Shown: positions 41,302-49,417 of the stretch, in pieces
Layout: every line of letters starts with the position of its first letter
How positions within the stretch are numbered: the stretch's first letter is position 1
NCBI RefSeq assembly: GCF_000761545.1
Contig: NZ_JPMY01000037.1
Span: forward strand, 219,791-283,790
Length of the DNA stretch: 64,000 nt
Reading direction: 5' to 3'
Source of the DNA: Pseudomonas sp. ML96
Lineage (GTDB): Bacteria > Pseudomonadota > Gammaproteobacteria > Pseudomonadales > Pseudomonadaceae
Notes under the pieces: model-generated
What the model was told of the DNA's origin: nothing
What the model saw: only the letters and a program-made list of their open reading frames with translations
The model's database searches: none
Position numbers and translations under genes: made by a program

Positions 41302-43041
41302 TTACATGCGCTCCAGGGTCGGCAGGCCGAGCAGTTCCAGGCCCTGCTTGAGGGTGCGGCCGGTCAGCGCGGCCAGGCGCAGGCGGCTCTGCTGGGTGGC
41401 TTCGTCGGAGGCAGCGAGGATCGGGCAGTTCTCGTAGAAGCTGGAGAACAGGCCGGCCAGGTCGTACAGGTAGCTGCACAGCAGGTGCGGAGTGCCCTTC
41501 TCGGCGACGCTGGCGAGCAGTTCATTGAACTGTGCGAGCTTGGCGCCCAGCGCCTGCTCCTGGTCGGCGACCAGATTGATCTTGCCGCCGATCTCGCTGA
41601 CATCCTTGCCCAGCTTGCGGAACACACTGGCCACGCGGGTGTAGGCGTACAGCAGGTAGGGCGCGGTGTTGCCCTCGAAGCTCAGCATCAGCTCGAAGTT
41701 GAAGCTGTAGTCGCTGGTGCGGTGCTTGGACAGGTCGGCGTATTTCACCGAGGCGATGCCGACCACGCGGGCGATCTGGCGCAGCTCGTCTTCGCCGAGG
41801 TCCGGGTTCTTGCCCTTGACCAGGGCGTAGGCGCGCTGCTCGGCTTCGTCGAGCAGTTCGACCAGTTTCACCGTGCCGCCATCTCGGGTCTTGAATGGGC
41901 GACCGTCCGGGCCGTTCATGGTGCCGAAGCCCATGTGCTCCATCTCGAAGCTGGCAGGCACGAAGCCGGCCAGGCGGGCGGCGGCGAAGACCATCTGGAA
42001 GTGCAGGGCCTGGCGCTGGTCGACGAAGTACAGGGCGCGGTCGGCCTTCAGTACACCGGCGCGGTAGCGGGTCGCGGCCAGGTCGGTGGTGGCGTACAGG
42101 TAGCCGCCGCCAGCCTTCTGCACGATCAGCGGCAGCGGGTTGCCCTCGGCGTTCTTGAACTCGTCCATGAACACGCACTGGGCGCCGTTGTCCTCGGTCA
42201 GCAGGCCCTTGGCCTGCAGGTCGGCGATGACATTGGGCAGATCGTCGTTGTAGGCGCTCTCGCCCTTGACGTCGGCCATCGACAGTTTCACCCCGAGGCG
42301 GTCGTAGAGCGCCTGGCAGTGGCTCAGGGAGATGTCGTTGAAGCGGTTCCACAGGCGCAGGCACTCGGCGTCGCCAGCCTGCAGCTTGACCACCAGCTCG
42401 CGGGCGCGGTCGGCGAACTCGGCTGAGTCATCGAAGCGTTTCTTGGCGGCGCGGTAGAAGCCTTCCAGGTCAGCCAGCTCGCTCTCGGCGGCGGCCGGGT
42501 TTTCCTGCATGTAGGCCAGCAGCATGCCGAACTGGGTGCCCCAGTCGCCGACGTGGTTCTGGCGGATCACGGTGTCGCCGAGGAATTCCAGCACGCGCGC
42601 CACGCCGTCACCGATGATGGTCGAGCGCAGGTGGCCGACGTGCATTTCCTTGGCCAGGTTGGGCGCCGACAGGTCGACCACCACGCGCTGCGCCGCGCCG
42701 TTCTTGCGCACGCCGAGCTTGGCGTCGGCCAGGGCAGCCTCCAGGCGTTCGGCCAGGGCGTCGCTGTTCTGGAAGAAGTTGAGGAAGCCGGGGCCGGCGA
42801 TCTCGACCTTGCTGATACCGGCGTCGGCCGGCAGCGCGGCGACCAGCTTCTCGGCCAGGTCACGCGGCTTCATGCCGGCCGGCTTGGCCAGCATCATGGC
42901 GATGTTGCTGGCGAAGTCGCCGTTGCTCTTGTCCTTGGTGTTCTCCACCTGGATCGCCGGGCTCAAGCCCTCGGGCAGCACGCCCTCGGCGGTCAGGCGG
43001 GTCAGGGCTTGCTGGATCAGGTGGCGAATGCTGTCTTTCAT
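41302..43041 (-). CDS. argS: Arginyl-tRNA synthetase
   Basis: 579 residues, class I aaRS. The HIGH-like motif is seen in KEMHVGHLRSTIIGDG; the N-terminal additional domain and the C-terminal DALR anticodon-binding domain (TAPYLLYAYTRVASVF, then LAALTGRTLKQGLELLGL) are intact. Essential. The next gene starts at the base after its stop, so the two are co-expressed. Confidence 0.97.
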   Translation of the reverse strand: MKDSIRHLIQQALTRLTAEGVLPEGLSPAIQVENTKDKSNGDFASNIAMMLAKPAGMKPRDLAEKLVAALPADAGISKVEIAGPGFLNFFQNSDALAERLEAALADAKLGVRKNGAAQRVVVDLSAPNLAKEMHVGHLRSTIIGDGVARVLEFLGDTVIRQNHVGDWGTQFGMLLAYMQENPAAAESELADLEGFYRAAKKRFDDSAEFADRARELVVKLQAGDAECLRLWNRFNDISLSHCQALYDRLGVKLSMADVKGESAYNDDLPNVIADLQAKGLLTEDNGAQCVFMDEFKNAEGNPLPLIVQKAGGGYLYATTDLAATRYRAGVLKADRALYFVDQRQALHFQMVFAAARLAGFVPASFEMEHMGFGTMNGPDGRPFKTRDGGTVKLVELLDEAEQRAYALVKGKNPDLGEDELRQIARVVGIASVKYADLSKHRTSDYSFNFELMLSFEGNTAPYLLYAYTRVASVFRKLGKDVSEIGGKINLVADQEQALGAKLAQFNELLASVAEKGTPHLLCSYLYDLAGLFSSFYENCPILAASDEATQQSRLRLAALTGRTLKQGLELLGLPTLERM

Positions 43042-43079
43042 GGTCTGCTCGGTCGGCCGCGGCTGGTCGAAAACTGCGC

Positions 43080-43085
43080 ATTATA
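43080..43085 (-). promoter_or_regulatory. Candidate -10 box for argS
   Basis: TATAAT on the minus strand, 38 bp upstream of the argS ATG, in a GC-rich background. No good -35 box sits 16-18 bp away, so the promoter is only tentatively placed. Confidence 0.4.
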
Positions 43086-43143
43086 GAGGCAGCCAATCGC
43101 GGCAGGCCACCCGCAGGCGCTGCGCCGCCGCTCGCGGCTCGCG

Positions 43144-45363
43144 CTAGAACAGGTCGATCGGGTCGACGTCCAGCGACCAGCGCACCGCGCGGCCCTCGGG
43201 CATGGCCTCGAGGATCGGCAGCCAGTGGGCCAGCAGCTTGTGCAGCGGCGCGCGGCTGGCGCACTGCAGCAGCAGCTGCGCGCGGAAGCGCCCGGCGCGG
43301 CGCTCCATCGGCGCTGGCACCGGGCCGAGCAGTTCGATGCCGGCCAGCTGCAGTTCATCGCGCAGCTGTTCGGCGTAGGTGCAGGCCTGGTCGAGGAAGC
43401 CCTCGGCCTGGCCCGGCTTGTGCGCCTCGCCGCGTAGCAGGGCGAGGTGGGCGAAGGGCGGCAGGCCGGCGCCGCGGCGCTCGCTCAGGGCCTGCTCGGC
43501 GAAGGCCGGGTAGCCCTGTTCGGTGAGCTGCACCAGCAGCTGATGGTCGGCCAGGTGGCTCTGGATGATCACCTTGCCCGGCTCCTCGGCGCGCCCGGCA
43601 CGCCCGGCCACCTGCACGGTGAGCTGGGCCATGCGCTCGCTGGCGCGGAAATCGGCGGAGAACAGGCCGCCATCGGCATCGAGGATCGCCACCAGTGTCA
43701 CCCGCGGGAAGTGGTGGCCCTTGGCGAGCATCTGGGTGCCGACCAGGATGCACGGCTCGCCCTTGTTGATGGTGGTGAACAGTTTGTCCATGGCGCCCTT
43801 GCGCGAGGTGCTGTCACGGTCGATGCGCAGCACCGGGAACTGCGGGAAGAGCAGCGCCAGGCGCTCCTCGGCGCGCTCGGTGCCGGCGCCGACCGGGCGC
43901 AGGTCGACCTGGTTGCACTCCGGGCAGTTGCGCGGCGGCCGCTCGACATGGCCGCAGTGGTGACAGCGCAGCTCGTTGTGGCGCTGGTGCAGGGTCATGC
44001 GCGCGTCGCAACGCGGGCACTGGCTGATCCAGCCGCAGTCGTGGCACAGCAGGGTGGGGGCGAAGCCGCGACGGTTGAGGAACACCAGCACCTGCTGGCC
44101 GGCCTCCAGGGTCTGGCGGATCGCCTGCTGCAGCGGGCCGGAGATGCCGGCGTCGAGCGGCAGGCTTTTCACGTCCAGGCGCAGGAAGCGTGGCTGCTGG
44201 GCACCGCCGGCGCGCTGGGTCAGCTTGAGCAGGGCGTAGCGGCCGGCATGGGCGTTGTGCAGGCTCTCCAGCGAGGGCGTGGCCGAGCCGAGCACGATCG
44301 GCAGGTTCTCCTGGCGTGCGCGCACCAGGGCCAGGTCGCGGGCGTGGTAGCGCAGACCTTCCTGCTGTTTATAGGAGGCGTCGTGTTCCTCGTCGACGAT
44401 GATCAGGCCGGGATTCTTCAGCGGCGTGAATAGCGCAGACCTTGTGCCGATAACGATATCGGCCTCGCCGTCGCGCGCCGCCAGCCAGGCGTCCAGGCGC
44501 TCGCGGTCGTTGACCCCGGAGTGCAGCAGGGCGATGCGCGCATTGAAGCGGCGGGCGAAGCGCTCGACCGTCTGCGGTCCCAGGTTGATCTCGGGAATCA
44601 GCACCAGCGCCTGTTGGCCGGCCTCCAGGCAGTGGCGGATCAGCTGCAGGTAGACCTCGGTCTTGCCACTGCCGGTGACGCCATACAGCAGGTAGGCGCC
44701 GAAGTCGCCCATGCCCGACTGCACGGCGTTGAAGGCGGCACGCTGCTCGGCGTTGAGTGGCAGCTCCGGCTGCGCCAGCCAGCCGCCATGGCGCTCCAGC
44801 GGCGCGCTGCGGCGCACCTCGACGCGGGCCAGGCCCTTCTCCAGCAGCAGGTCGAGGCTGTCCTTGTTCAGCTGCAGCTTGCTCAGTAGCGCGTGCGGCA
44901 CGCCGTGGTGGTGCTGGGCTAGGGCGCGCAGGGCTTCGCGCTGGCGCGGCGCGCGGGCCAGGCGCGGGTCGTCCGGGCTGGCGCCTTCGGTCGCGTGCCA
45001 GTAGCGCTCCTGGCGTACTTCGGCCGGCTCGCCCTGGCGCAGTAGCACCGGCAGGGCCCAGCTCAGGGTGTCGCCGAGGCTGTGCTGGTAGTACTGCGCG
45101 GTCCACAGGCACAGCTTGAACAGCGGCGCGGGCAGCGGCGGGGTGCGGTCGAGCAGCTCCAGCGCTGGCTTGAGCTTGTCCGCCGGCACGTCACTGGTCT
45201 GCGCCACTTCCACCAATACGCCAACCACCTCGCGGCGGCCGAACGGCACGCGCAGGCGCGCACCGGGCTGCAATGCTGCGCGCGGCACGCCCTGTGGCGC
45301 CAGGTAGTCGAACAGGCGGCGCAGTGGCGAGGGCAGGGCGAGGCGCAGGATGGTGTCGGGCAC
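43144..45363 (-). CDS. priA: Primosomal protein PriA (replication restart helicase)
   Basis: 739 residues, superfamily 2 3'-5' helicase. Walker A GVTGSGKTEVY, DEEH in VDEEHDASYKQQ, and two zinc-binding Cys clusters, CHDCGWISQCPRCD and CHHCGHVERPPRNCPECN. It reloads the replisome at collapsed forks. The start is GTG at 45363 (VPDTILRLALPSPLRRLFDY), which gives the family N-terminus; the upstream in-frame extension has no family character. Divergent from rpmE. Confidence 0.96.
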   Translation of the reverse strand: MPDTILRLALPSPLRRLFDYLAPQGVPRAALQPGARLRVPFGRREVVGVLVEVAQTSDVPADKLKPALELLDRTPPLPAPLFKLCLWTAQYYQHSLGDTLSWALPVLLRQGEPAEVRQERYWHATEGASPDDPRLARAPRQREALRALAQHHHGVPHALLSKLQLNKDSLDLLLEKGLARVEVRRSAPLERHGGWLAQPELPLNAEQRAAFNAVQSGMGDFGAYLLYGVTGSGKTEVYLQLIRHCLEAGQQALVLIPEINLGPQTVERFARRFNARIALLHSGVNDRERLDAWLAARDGEADIVIGTRSALFTPLKNPGLIIVDEEHDASYKQQEGLRYHARDLALVRARQENLPIVLGSATPSLESLHNAHAGRYALLKLTQRAGGAQQPRFLRLDVKSLPLDAGISGPLQQAIRQTLEAGQQVLVFLNRRGFAPTLLCHDCGWISQCPRCDARMTLHQRHNELRCHHCGHVERPPRNCPECNQVDLRPVGAGTERAEERLALLFPQFPVLRIDRDSTSRKGAMDKLFTTINKGEPCILVGTQMLAKGHHFPRVTLVAILDADGGLFSADFRASERMAQLTVQVAGRAGRAEEPGKVIIQSHLADHQLLVQLTEQGYPAFAEQALSERRGAGLPPFAHLALLRGEAHKPGQAEGFLDQACTYAEQLRDELQLAGIELLGPVPAPMERRAGRFRAQLLLQCASRAPLHKLLAHWLPILEAMPEGRAVRWSLDVDPIDLF

Positions 45364-45428
45364 AGCGGGCTCCAGAGTCGAGGCGGCGATGCTAGCACGG
45401 CCGCACGTCGCCAAGGATCGCCGCTGGC

Positions 45429-45456
45429 TTGCGTGAAGGTGGCGGTCTGGTATAGT
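45429..45456 (+). promoter_or_regulatory. Sigma-70 promoter for rpmE
   Basis: TTGCGT (45429-45434) and TATAGT (45451-45456) are 16 bp apart and 70 bp before the rpmE start. A good match for a strong housekeeping promoter. Confidence 0.65.
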
Positions 45457-45462
45457 GCGCGG

Positions 45463-45526
45463 CCTATTTCCGTGCGGTACTTGGCAGCGAGCCGAGTGGC
45501 GGCACACTTAAACCGAGGAAAATACG
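45463..45526 (+). ncRNA. Candidate structured leader of rpmE
   Basis: The leader can form a hairpin with outer arms GTGCGG (45472-45477) and CGGCAC (45500-45505) and inner arms TTGGC (45481-45485) and GCCGA (45491-45495). Leaders controlling L31 are known in gammaproteobacteria; I cannot confirm that this one belongs to the described motif. CGAGG at 45513-45517 is the ribosome site. Confidence 0.4.
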
Positions 45527-45739
45527 ATGAAAGCCGATATCCATCCGCAATACGAAGAAATGGTCGCCACCTGCAGCTGCGGCAACGTGATCAAGACCCG
45601 TTCGACCCTGTGCAAGCCGATGAGCCTCGACGTTTGCTCCGAGTGCCACCCGTTCTACACCGGCAAGCAAAAGATGCTGGATACCGGCGGCCGTATCGAC
45701 CGCTTCAAGCAGCGTTTCGGCGTGTTCGGCAGCAAGTAA
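45527..45739 (+). CDS. rpmE: 50S ribosomal protein L31 (zinc form)
   Basis: 70 residues. It has the Cys-containing C+ pattern: CSCGNVIKTRST, LCKPMSLDVCSECHPFYTGK, i.e. cysteines able to bind zinc. So this is the primary L31, normally replaced by a Cys-free paralogue under zinc starvation. Its terminator lies inside the start of the next gene. Confidence 0.97.
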   Translation: MKADIHPQYEEMVATCSCGNVIKTRSTLCKPMSLDVCSECHPFYTGKQKMLDTGGRIDRFKQRFGVFGSK

Positions 45740-45747
45740 GCCGAATA

Positions 45748-46548
45748 GTGGTGCAAGCCACGTTGCTGAAAAAGGCGTCCCTGGTGGGCGCCTTTTTCGT
45801 TTCTGTTTGCCTGGTTTCCCCGGTCCAGGCCTTCTGCCCGCGGGTCGACGACCTGGCGCCACAGCGCGTGGCCAAGGTGGTGGACGGCGATACCCTGCGC
45901 CTGGCCGATGGTCGCAGCGTACGGCTGATCGGCATCAACGCGCCGGAGCGGGCGCGCGACGGGCGCCCGGCCGAACCCTTCGCCGAGGCGGCGACCCGGC
46001 GCCTGCAAGCGCTGGTGGCGGCCAATGAGGGTCGCGTGGGTCTGCGTGTCGGCGTCAAGGCGCGCGATCACTACGGCCGCACCCTGGCGCATGCCTACGA
46101 CCGTGTCGGTGGCAATCTGGAAGCGCAGCTGCTGGCCGAGGGCCTGGGCTATCGGGTGGCCTTCGAGCCGGCCACGGGGCTGGAGAGTTGCCAGCGCGAA
46201 GCGGAGGCCGTCGCACGCCAGCGTCATCTCGGCCTCTGGCAGCGCGATGAGGTTGTCACGCCCTTCGATCTGCGCAGCGGCGGCTTCGCCCTGATTCGTG
46301 GCAAGGTCGAGCGCGTGCAGCGCAATCGCGGTGGTCTGTGGATCGAAATGGACGGCCCGCTGGTGTTGCGCGTCGAACCCAAGCTGCTGCGCCACTTCGA
46401 TGTGGCCGCCCTGCAGCGCCTGGCCGGGCATGAGGTCGAGGCGCGCGGCTGGGTGATTGACCGCTCCAGGCGCGGCGGCGTACAAGCGGAACAGGCCCGC
46501 TGGATGCTGCCGTTGACTCATGCGGCCATGCTCGAGGTGTTGCCATGA
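45748..46548 (+). CDS. Secreted staphylococcal-nuclease-like protein
   Basis: 266 residues. The signal peptide (…LLKKASLVGAFFVSVCLVSPVQA) precedes an SNase domain with AKVVDGDTLRLADGRSVRL, INAPERARDG and ARDHYGRTLAHAY, the conserved Asp/Arg/Glu active-site elements. A C-terminal extension of about 110 residues is OB-like and of unknown role. GTG at 45748 or 45751 is chosen because either opens the signal peptide; ribosome site weak. The rpmE terminator forms the codons of the signal peptide. Overlaps the next gene by 4 nt. Confidence 0.82.
   Translation: MVQATLLKKASLVGAFFVSVCLVSPVQAFCPRVDDLAPQRVAKVVDGDTLRLADGRSVRLIGINAPERARDGRPAEPFAEAATRRLQALVAANEGRVGLRVGVKARDHYGRTLAHAYDRVGGNLEAQLLAEGLGYRVAFEPATGLESCQREAEAVARQRHLGLWQRDEVVTPFDLRSGGFALIRGKVERVQRNRGGLWIEMDGPLVLRVEPKLLRHFDVAALQRLAGHEVEARGWVIDRSRRGGVQAEQARWMLPLTHAAMLEVLP
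45768..45798 (+). terminator. rpmE terminator, inside nuclease signal-peptide codons
   Basis: GAAAAAGGCG pairs with CGCCTTTTTC around an 11-nt loop, then T residues. It lies 29 bp after the rpmE stop, yet within the coding frame of the nuclease, encoding its LLKKAS…GAFFVS segment. Confidence 0.82.
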
Positions 46549-47984
46549 TGCTGCGTCTGTTCCTGCTGTTGCCCCTGCTGTTCCAGCTCGTCGGTTGCGC
46601 GGTCAATCCGGCCACCGGCAAGACCGACTTCGTGATGATGAGCGAGGAGCAGGAGATCGACCTGGGGCGCAACTATGCCGAGGAGATCGCCAAGCAATAC
46701 CCGCGCTACGCCGACGAGAGGCTGCAGGCCTATGTGCAGCGGGTCGGCGAGCGGGTCGCACGCAACAGCCACCGCGGCAACCTCGACTATCGCTTCACCG
46801 TCATCGACTCGCCGGACATCAACGCCTTCGCCATTCCCGGCGGGCACATCTACATCCATCGTGGGCTGATGGCCTACCTGGGCTCCGAGGCGGAGCTGGC
46901 CGCCGTGCTCGGCCACGAGGTCGGCCACGTCACCGCCCGCCACAGCGTGCGCCAGCAGAGCCAGTCCACGGCCTGGGGCATCCTCGGCCAGGCGGTGGCC
47001 ATCGGTACTGGCGTCGGCGCCGCCGGCGACGTGACCAATGCGCTGGGTACCGCCTTCGTGCGTGGCTATGGTCGCGACATGGAGCTGGAGGCCGACGGCT
47101 TCGGCGCTCAATATTTGGCCCGCAGCGGCTACGACCCGCAGGCGATGATCGAAGTGGTCAAGGTGCTCAAGAGCCAGGAGGACTTTGCTCGCGACGAGGC
47201 GCAGGCCAAGGGCCAGGAAGCGGCACCGGCCGGCTACCACGGTCTGTTCGATACTCACCCGGACAACGACACCCGCCTGCGCCAGGTGGTGGCCTCGGCC
47301 AGTCCGCTGGTCAGCGGTAAGGGCGAGGTGGGCCGCGAAACCTACCTGAAGATGATCGACGGCATGCCGTTCGGCGACTCGGCCGAGGCCGGCGTGCGCC
47401 GCGGCCAGCGCTTCTACCATGTCGGTCTGGATTTCACCTTGGCCTTCCCGCAGGGCTGGGAGCTGATCAACCGGCCCGATGCGGTAATCGTCCACAGCGG
47501 CGACGAGCAGGCCTTCCTGGTCATGAGCATGCAGGGGCTGAAGGAAAAGACCGACTCGCAGTCGTTCATCCGTGAGCGCACCGGTGGCCGCGGCCTGACT
47601 GGCGAGCAGAGCTTCAAGCAGAACGGTCTGGATGTGACCACCGGCGTACTGCAGGGCAATGGCGCCAAGCGGGTGGCAGTGATCGTGCGTGATCGCGAGG
47701 CCTTCCTCTTCGTCGGTGCGGTCAAAGGTCGCGCCTCGCTGGAGACGGCCGATGAGCAGTTCCTCGAGGTGGTACGCAGTTTCCGTCCGCTGCAGGCCGC
47801 CGAGCGGCAGCAAGGCGAGCCCTGGCGTCTGCACCTGGTGCAGCTCAAGGTCGGGCAGAGCCTGGAGGAGCTGAGCCGGCAAATGGGTGGTGAGGGCGAC
47901 AAGCTGAAGCGCTTGCGCCTGCTCAATGGTCTTTATCCGACCGGCCAGCCACAACCTGGCGATTGGCTCAAGGTGGTTCGCTGA
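46545..47984 (+). CDS. M48-family metalloprotease lipoprotein with LysM-like C-terminus
   Basis: 479 residues. The lipoprotein signal MMLRLFLLLPLLFQLVGC ends at Cys18. The zinc site HEVGH is in VLGHEVGHVTARHS and the third ligand in ELEADGFGAQ. It resembles BepA/LoiP-type proteases that clear misassembled outer-membrane proteins. The last ~45 residues (GQSLEELSRQMGG…GDWLKVVR) are LysM-like and may bind peptidoglycan. Start overlaps the nuclease stop by 4 nt. Confidence 0.9.
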   Translation: MMLRLFLLLPLLFQLVGCAVNPATGKTDFVMMSEEQEIDLGRNYAEEIAKQYPRYADERLQAYVQRVGERVARNSHRGNLDYRFTVIDSPDINAFAIPGGHIYIHRGLMAYLGSEAELAAVLGHEVGHVTARHSVRQQSQSTAWGILGQAVAIGTGVGAAGDVTNALGTAFVRGYGRDMELEADGFGAQYLARSGYDPQAMIEVVKVLKSQEDFARDEAQAKGQEAAPAGYHGLFDTHPDNDTRLRQVVASASPLVSGKGEVGRETYLKMIDGMPFGDSAEAGVRRGQRFYHVGLDFTLAFPQGWELINRPDAVIVHSGDEQAFLVMSMQGLKEKTDSQSFIRERTGGRGLTGEQSFKQNGLDVTTGVLQGNGAKRVAVIVRDREAFLFVGAVKGRASLETADEQFLEVVRSFRPLQAAERQQGEPWRLHLVQLKVGQSLEELSRQMGGEGDKLKRLRLLNGLYPTGQPQPGDWLKVVR

Positions 47985-48072
47985 AACAGCGCGAGCCCCC
48001 GATCTTGTGGGCCTTGAGCACTTTGCGTATGCTCGGCCGCCTGCCTGTCAATGCAAAGCGGAAATAGCCGAA

Positions 48073-49341
48073 ATGTCTGATCTGAAAACTGCCGCTCTCG
48101 AGTATCACGCTCAGCCCCGTCCGGGCAAACTCAGCGTCGAACTGACCAAGCCCACCGTCACCGCCCGTGACCTGTCCCTGGCCTACAGCCCGGGTGTGGC
48201 AGAGCCGGTACGCGAGATCGCCCGCGACGCCGAACTGGCCTATCGCTACACCGGCAAGGGCAACCTGGTCGCAGTGATTTCCGATGGCACCGCTATCCTC
48301 GGCCTGGGCAACCTCGGCCCGCTGGCCTCCAAGCCGGTCATGGAAGGCAAGGGCGTGCTGTTCAAGCGCTTCGCCGGCATCGACGTGTTCGACATCGAAG
48401 TCGACTCCGAGAGCCCGCAGGCCTTCATCGACACCGTCAAGCGCATCTCTATCACCTTCGGCGGTATCAACCTGGAAGACATCAAAGCGCCCGAGTGCTT
48501 CGAGATCGAGCGCGCGCTGATCGAACAATGCGACATCCCGGTGTTCCACGATGACCAGCACGGCACCGCCATCGTGACCGCGGCCGGCATGCTCAACGCT
48601 CTGGAAATCGCCGGCAAGACCCTGGCTGATGCCAAGATCGTCTGCCTTGGCGCCGGTGCTGCCGCCATCTCCTGCATGAAGCTGCTGGTGAGCATGGGCG
48701 CCCAGGTCGAGAACATCTACATGCTCGACCGCAAAGGCGTGATCCACGCCGGTCGTGACGACCTCAATCAGTACAAGGCGGTGTTCGCCCACGCTACCGA
48801 CAAGCGCAGCCTGGCCGATGCCCTGGAAGGCGCTGACGTGTTCGTCGGCCTGTCCGGTGCCAACCTGCTGAGCGCGGAAGACCTGCAGCGCATGGCGCCG
48901 AACCCGATCGTGTTCGCCTGCTCCAACCCGGACCCGGAGATCAAGCCGGAGCTGGCCCATGCCACTCGCAGCGACGTGATCATGGCCACCGGTCGTTCCG
49001 ACTACCCGAACCAGGTCAACAACGTGCTCGGCTTCCCCTTCATCTTCCGCGGTGCCCTGGACGTACGCGCCACCCGCATCAACGAGGAAATGAAGATCGC
49101 CGCCGCCAACGCCCTGCGTGAGCTGGCTAAACTGCCGGTGCCGCAGGAAGTCTGCGATGCCTACGGTGGTATCGAGCTGAGCTTCGGTCGCGAGTACATC
49201 ATTCCGAAGCCGATGGACGCGCGTCTGATCACCGTGGTTGCCGATGCGGTGGCCAAGGCTGCAATCGAGAGCGGCGTGGCGACCCTGCCCTATCCGAAGC
49301 ACTACCCGCTGAAGTCGGTGGACGAAGTGTTCAACGGCTGA
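48073..49341 (+). CDS. maeB: NADP-dependent malic enzyme, short form
   Basis: 422 residues. It decarboxylates malate to pyruvate with NADPH formation. The malic domain contains AYSPGVAEPVREI and FHDDQHGTAIVTAAGML; the NAD(P) site is CLGAGAAAISCMKLL. It lacks the phosphotransacetylase-like C-terminal domain of E. coli MaeB (759 residues), as is usual in Pseudomonas. The ATG at 48073 opens the family N-terminus MSDLKTAALEYH. Confidence 0.94.
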   Translation: MSDLKTAALEYHAQPRPGKLSVELTKPTVTARDLSLAYSPGVAEPVREIARDAELAYRYTGKGNLVAVISDGTAILGLGNLGPLASKPVMEGKGVLFKRFAGIDVFDIEVDSESPQAFIDTVKRISITFGGINLEDIKAPECFEIERALIEQCDIPVFHDDQHGTAIVTAAGMLNALEIAGKTLADAKIVCLGAGAAAISCMKLLVSMGAQVENIYMLDRKGVIHAGRDDLNQYKAVFAHATDKRSLADALEGADVFVGLSGANLLSAEDLQRMAPNPIVFACSNPDPEIKPELAHATRSDVIMATGRSDYPNQVNNVLGFPFIFRGALDVRATRINEEMKIAAANALRELAKLPVPQEVCDAYGGIELSFGREYIIPKPMDARLITVVADAVAKAAIESGVATLPYPKHYPLKSVDEVFNG

Positions 49342-49354
49342 TCGCCGTGAAATG

Positions 49355-49383
49355 AAAAAGCCCCGCTGATGCGGGGCTTTTTT
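49355..49383. terminator. Terminator between maeB and ponA
   Basis: AAAAAGCCCCGC and GCGGGGCTTTTTT pair around TGAT. A-rich on one side and T-rich on the other, so it can serve both convergent genes. Confidence 0.92.
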
Positions 49384-49417
49384 ATGGGCGCTGCTTTATG
49401 AGCGAGCGATGCGCCGA

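Noticed and set aside
43144..43160. PriA and PBP1A both end in PIDLF, resembling a beta-clamp-binding pentapeptide
   Set aside because: PBP1A is periplasmic and cannot meet the clamp, and a five-residue match at two C-termini can arise by chance.
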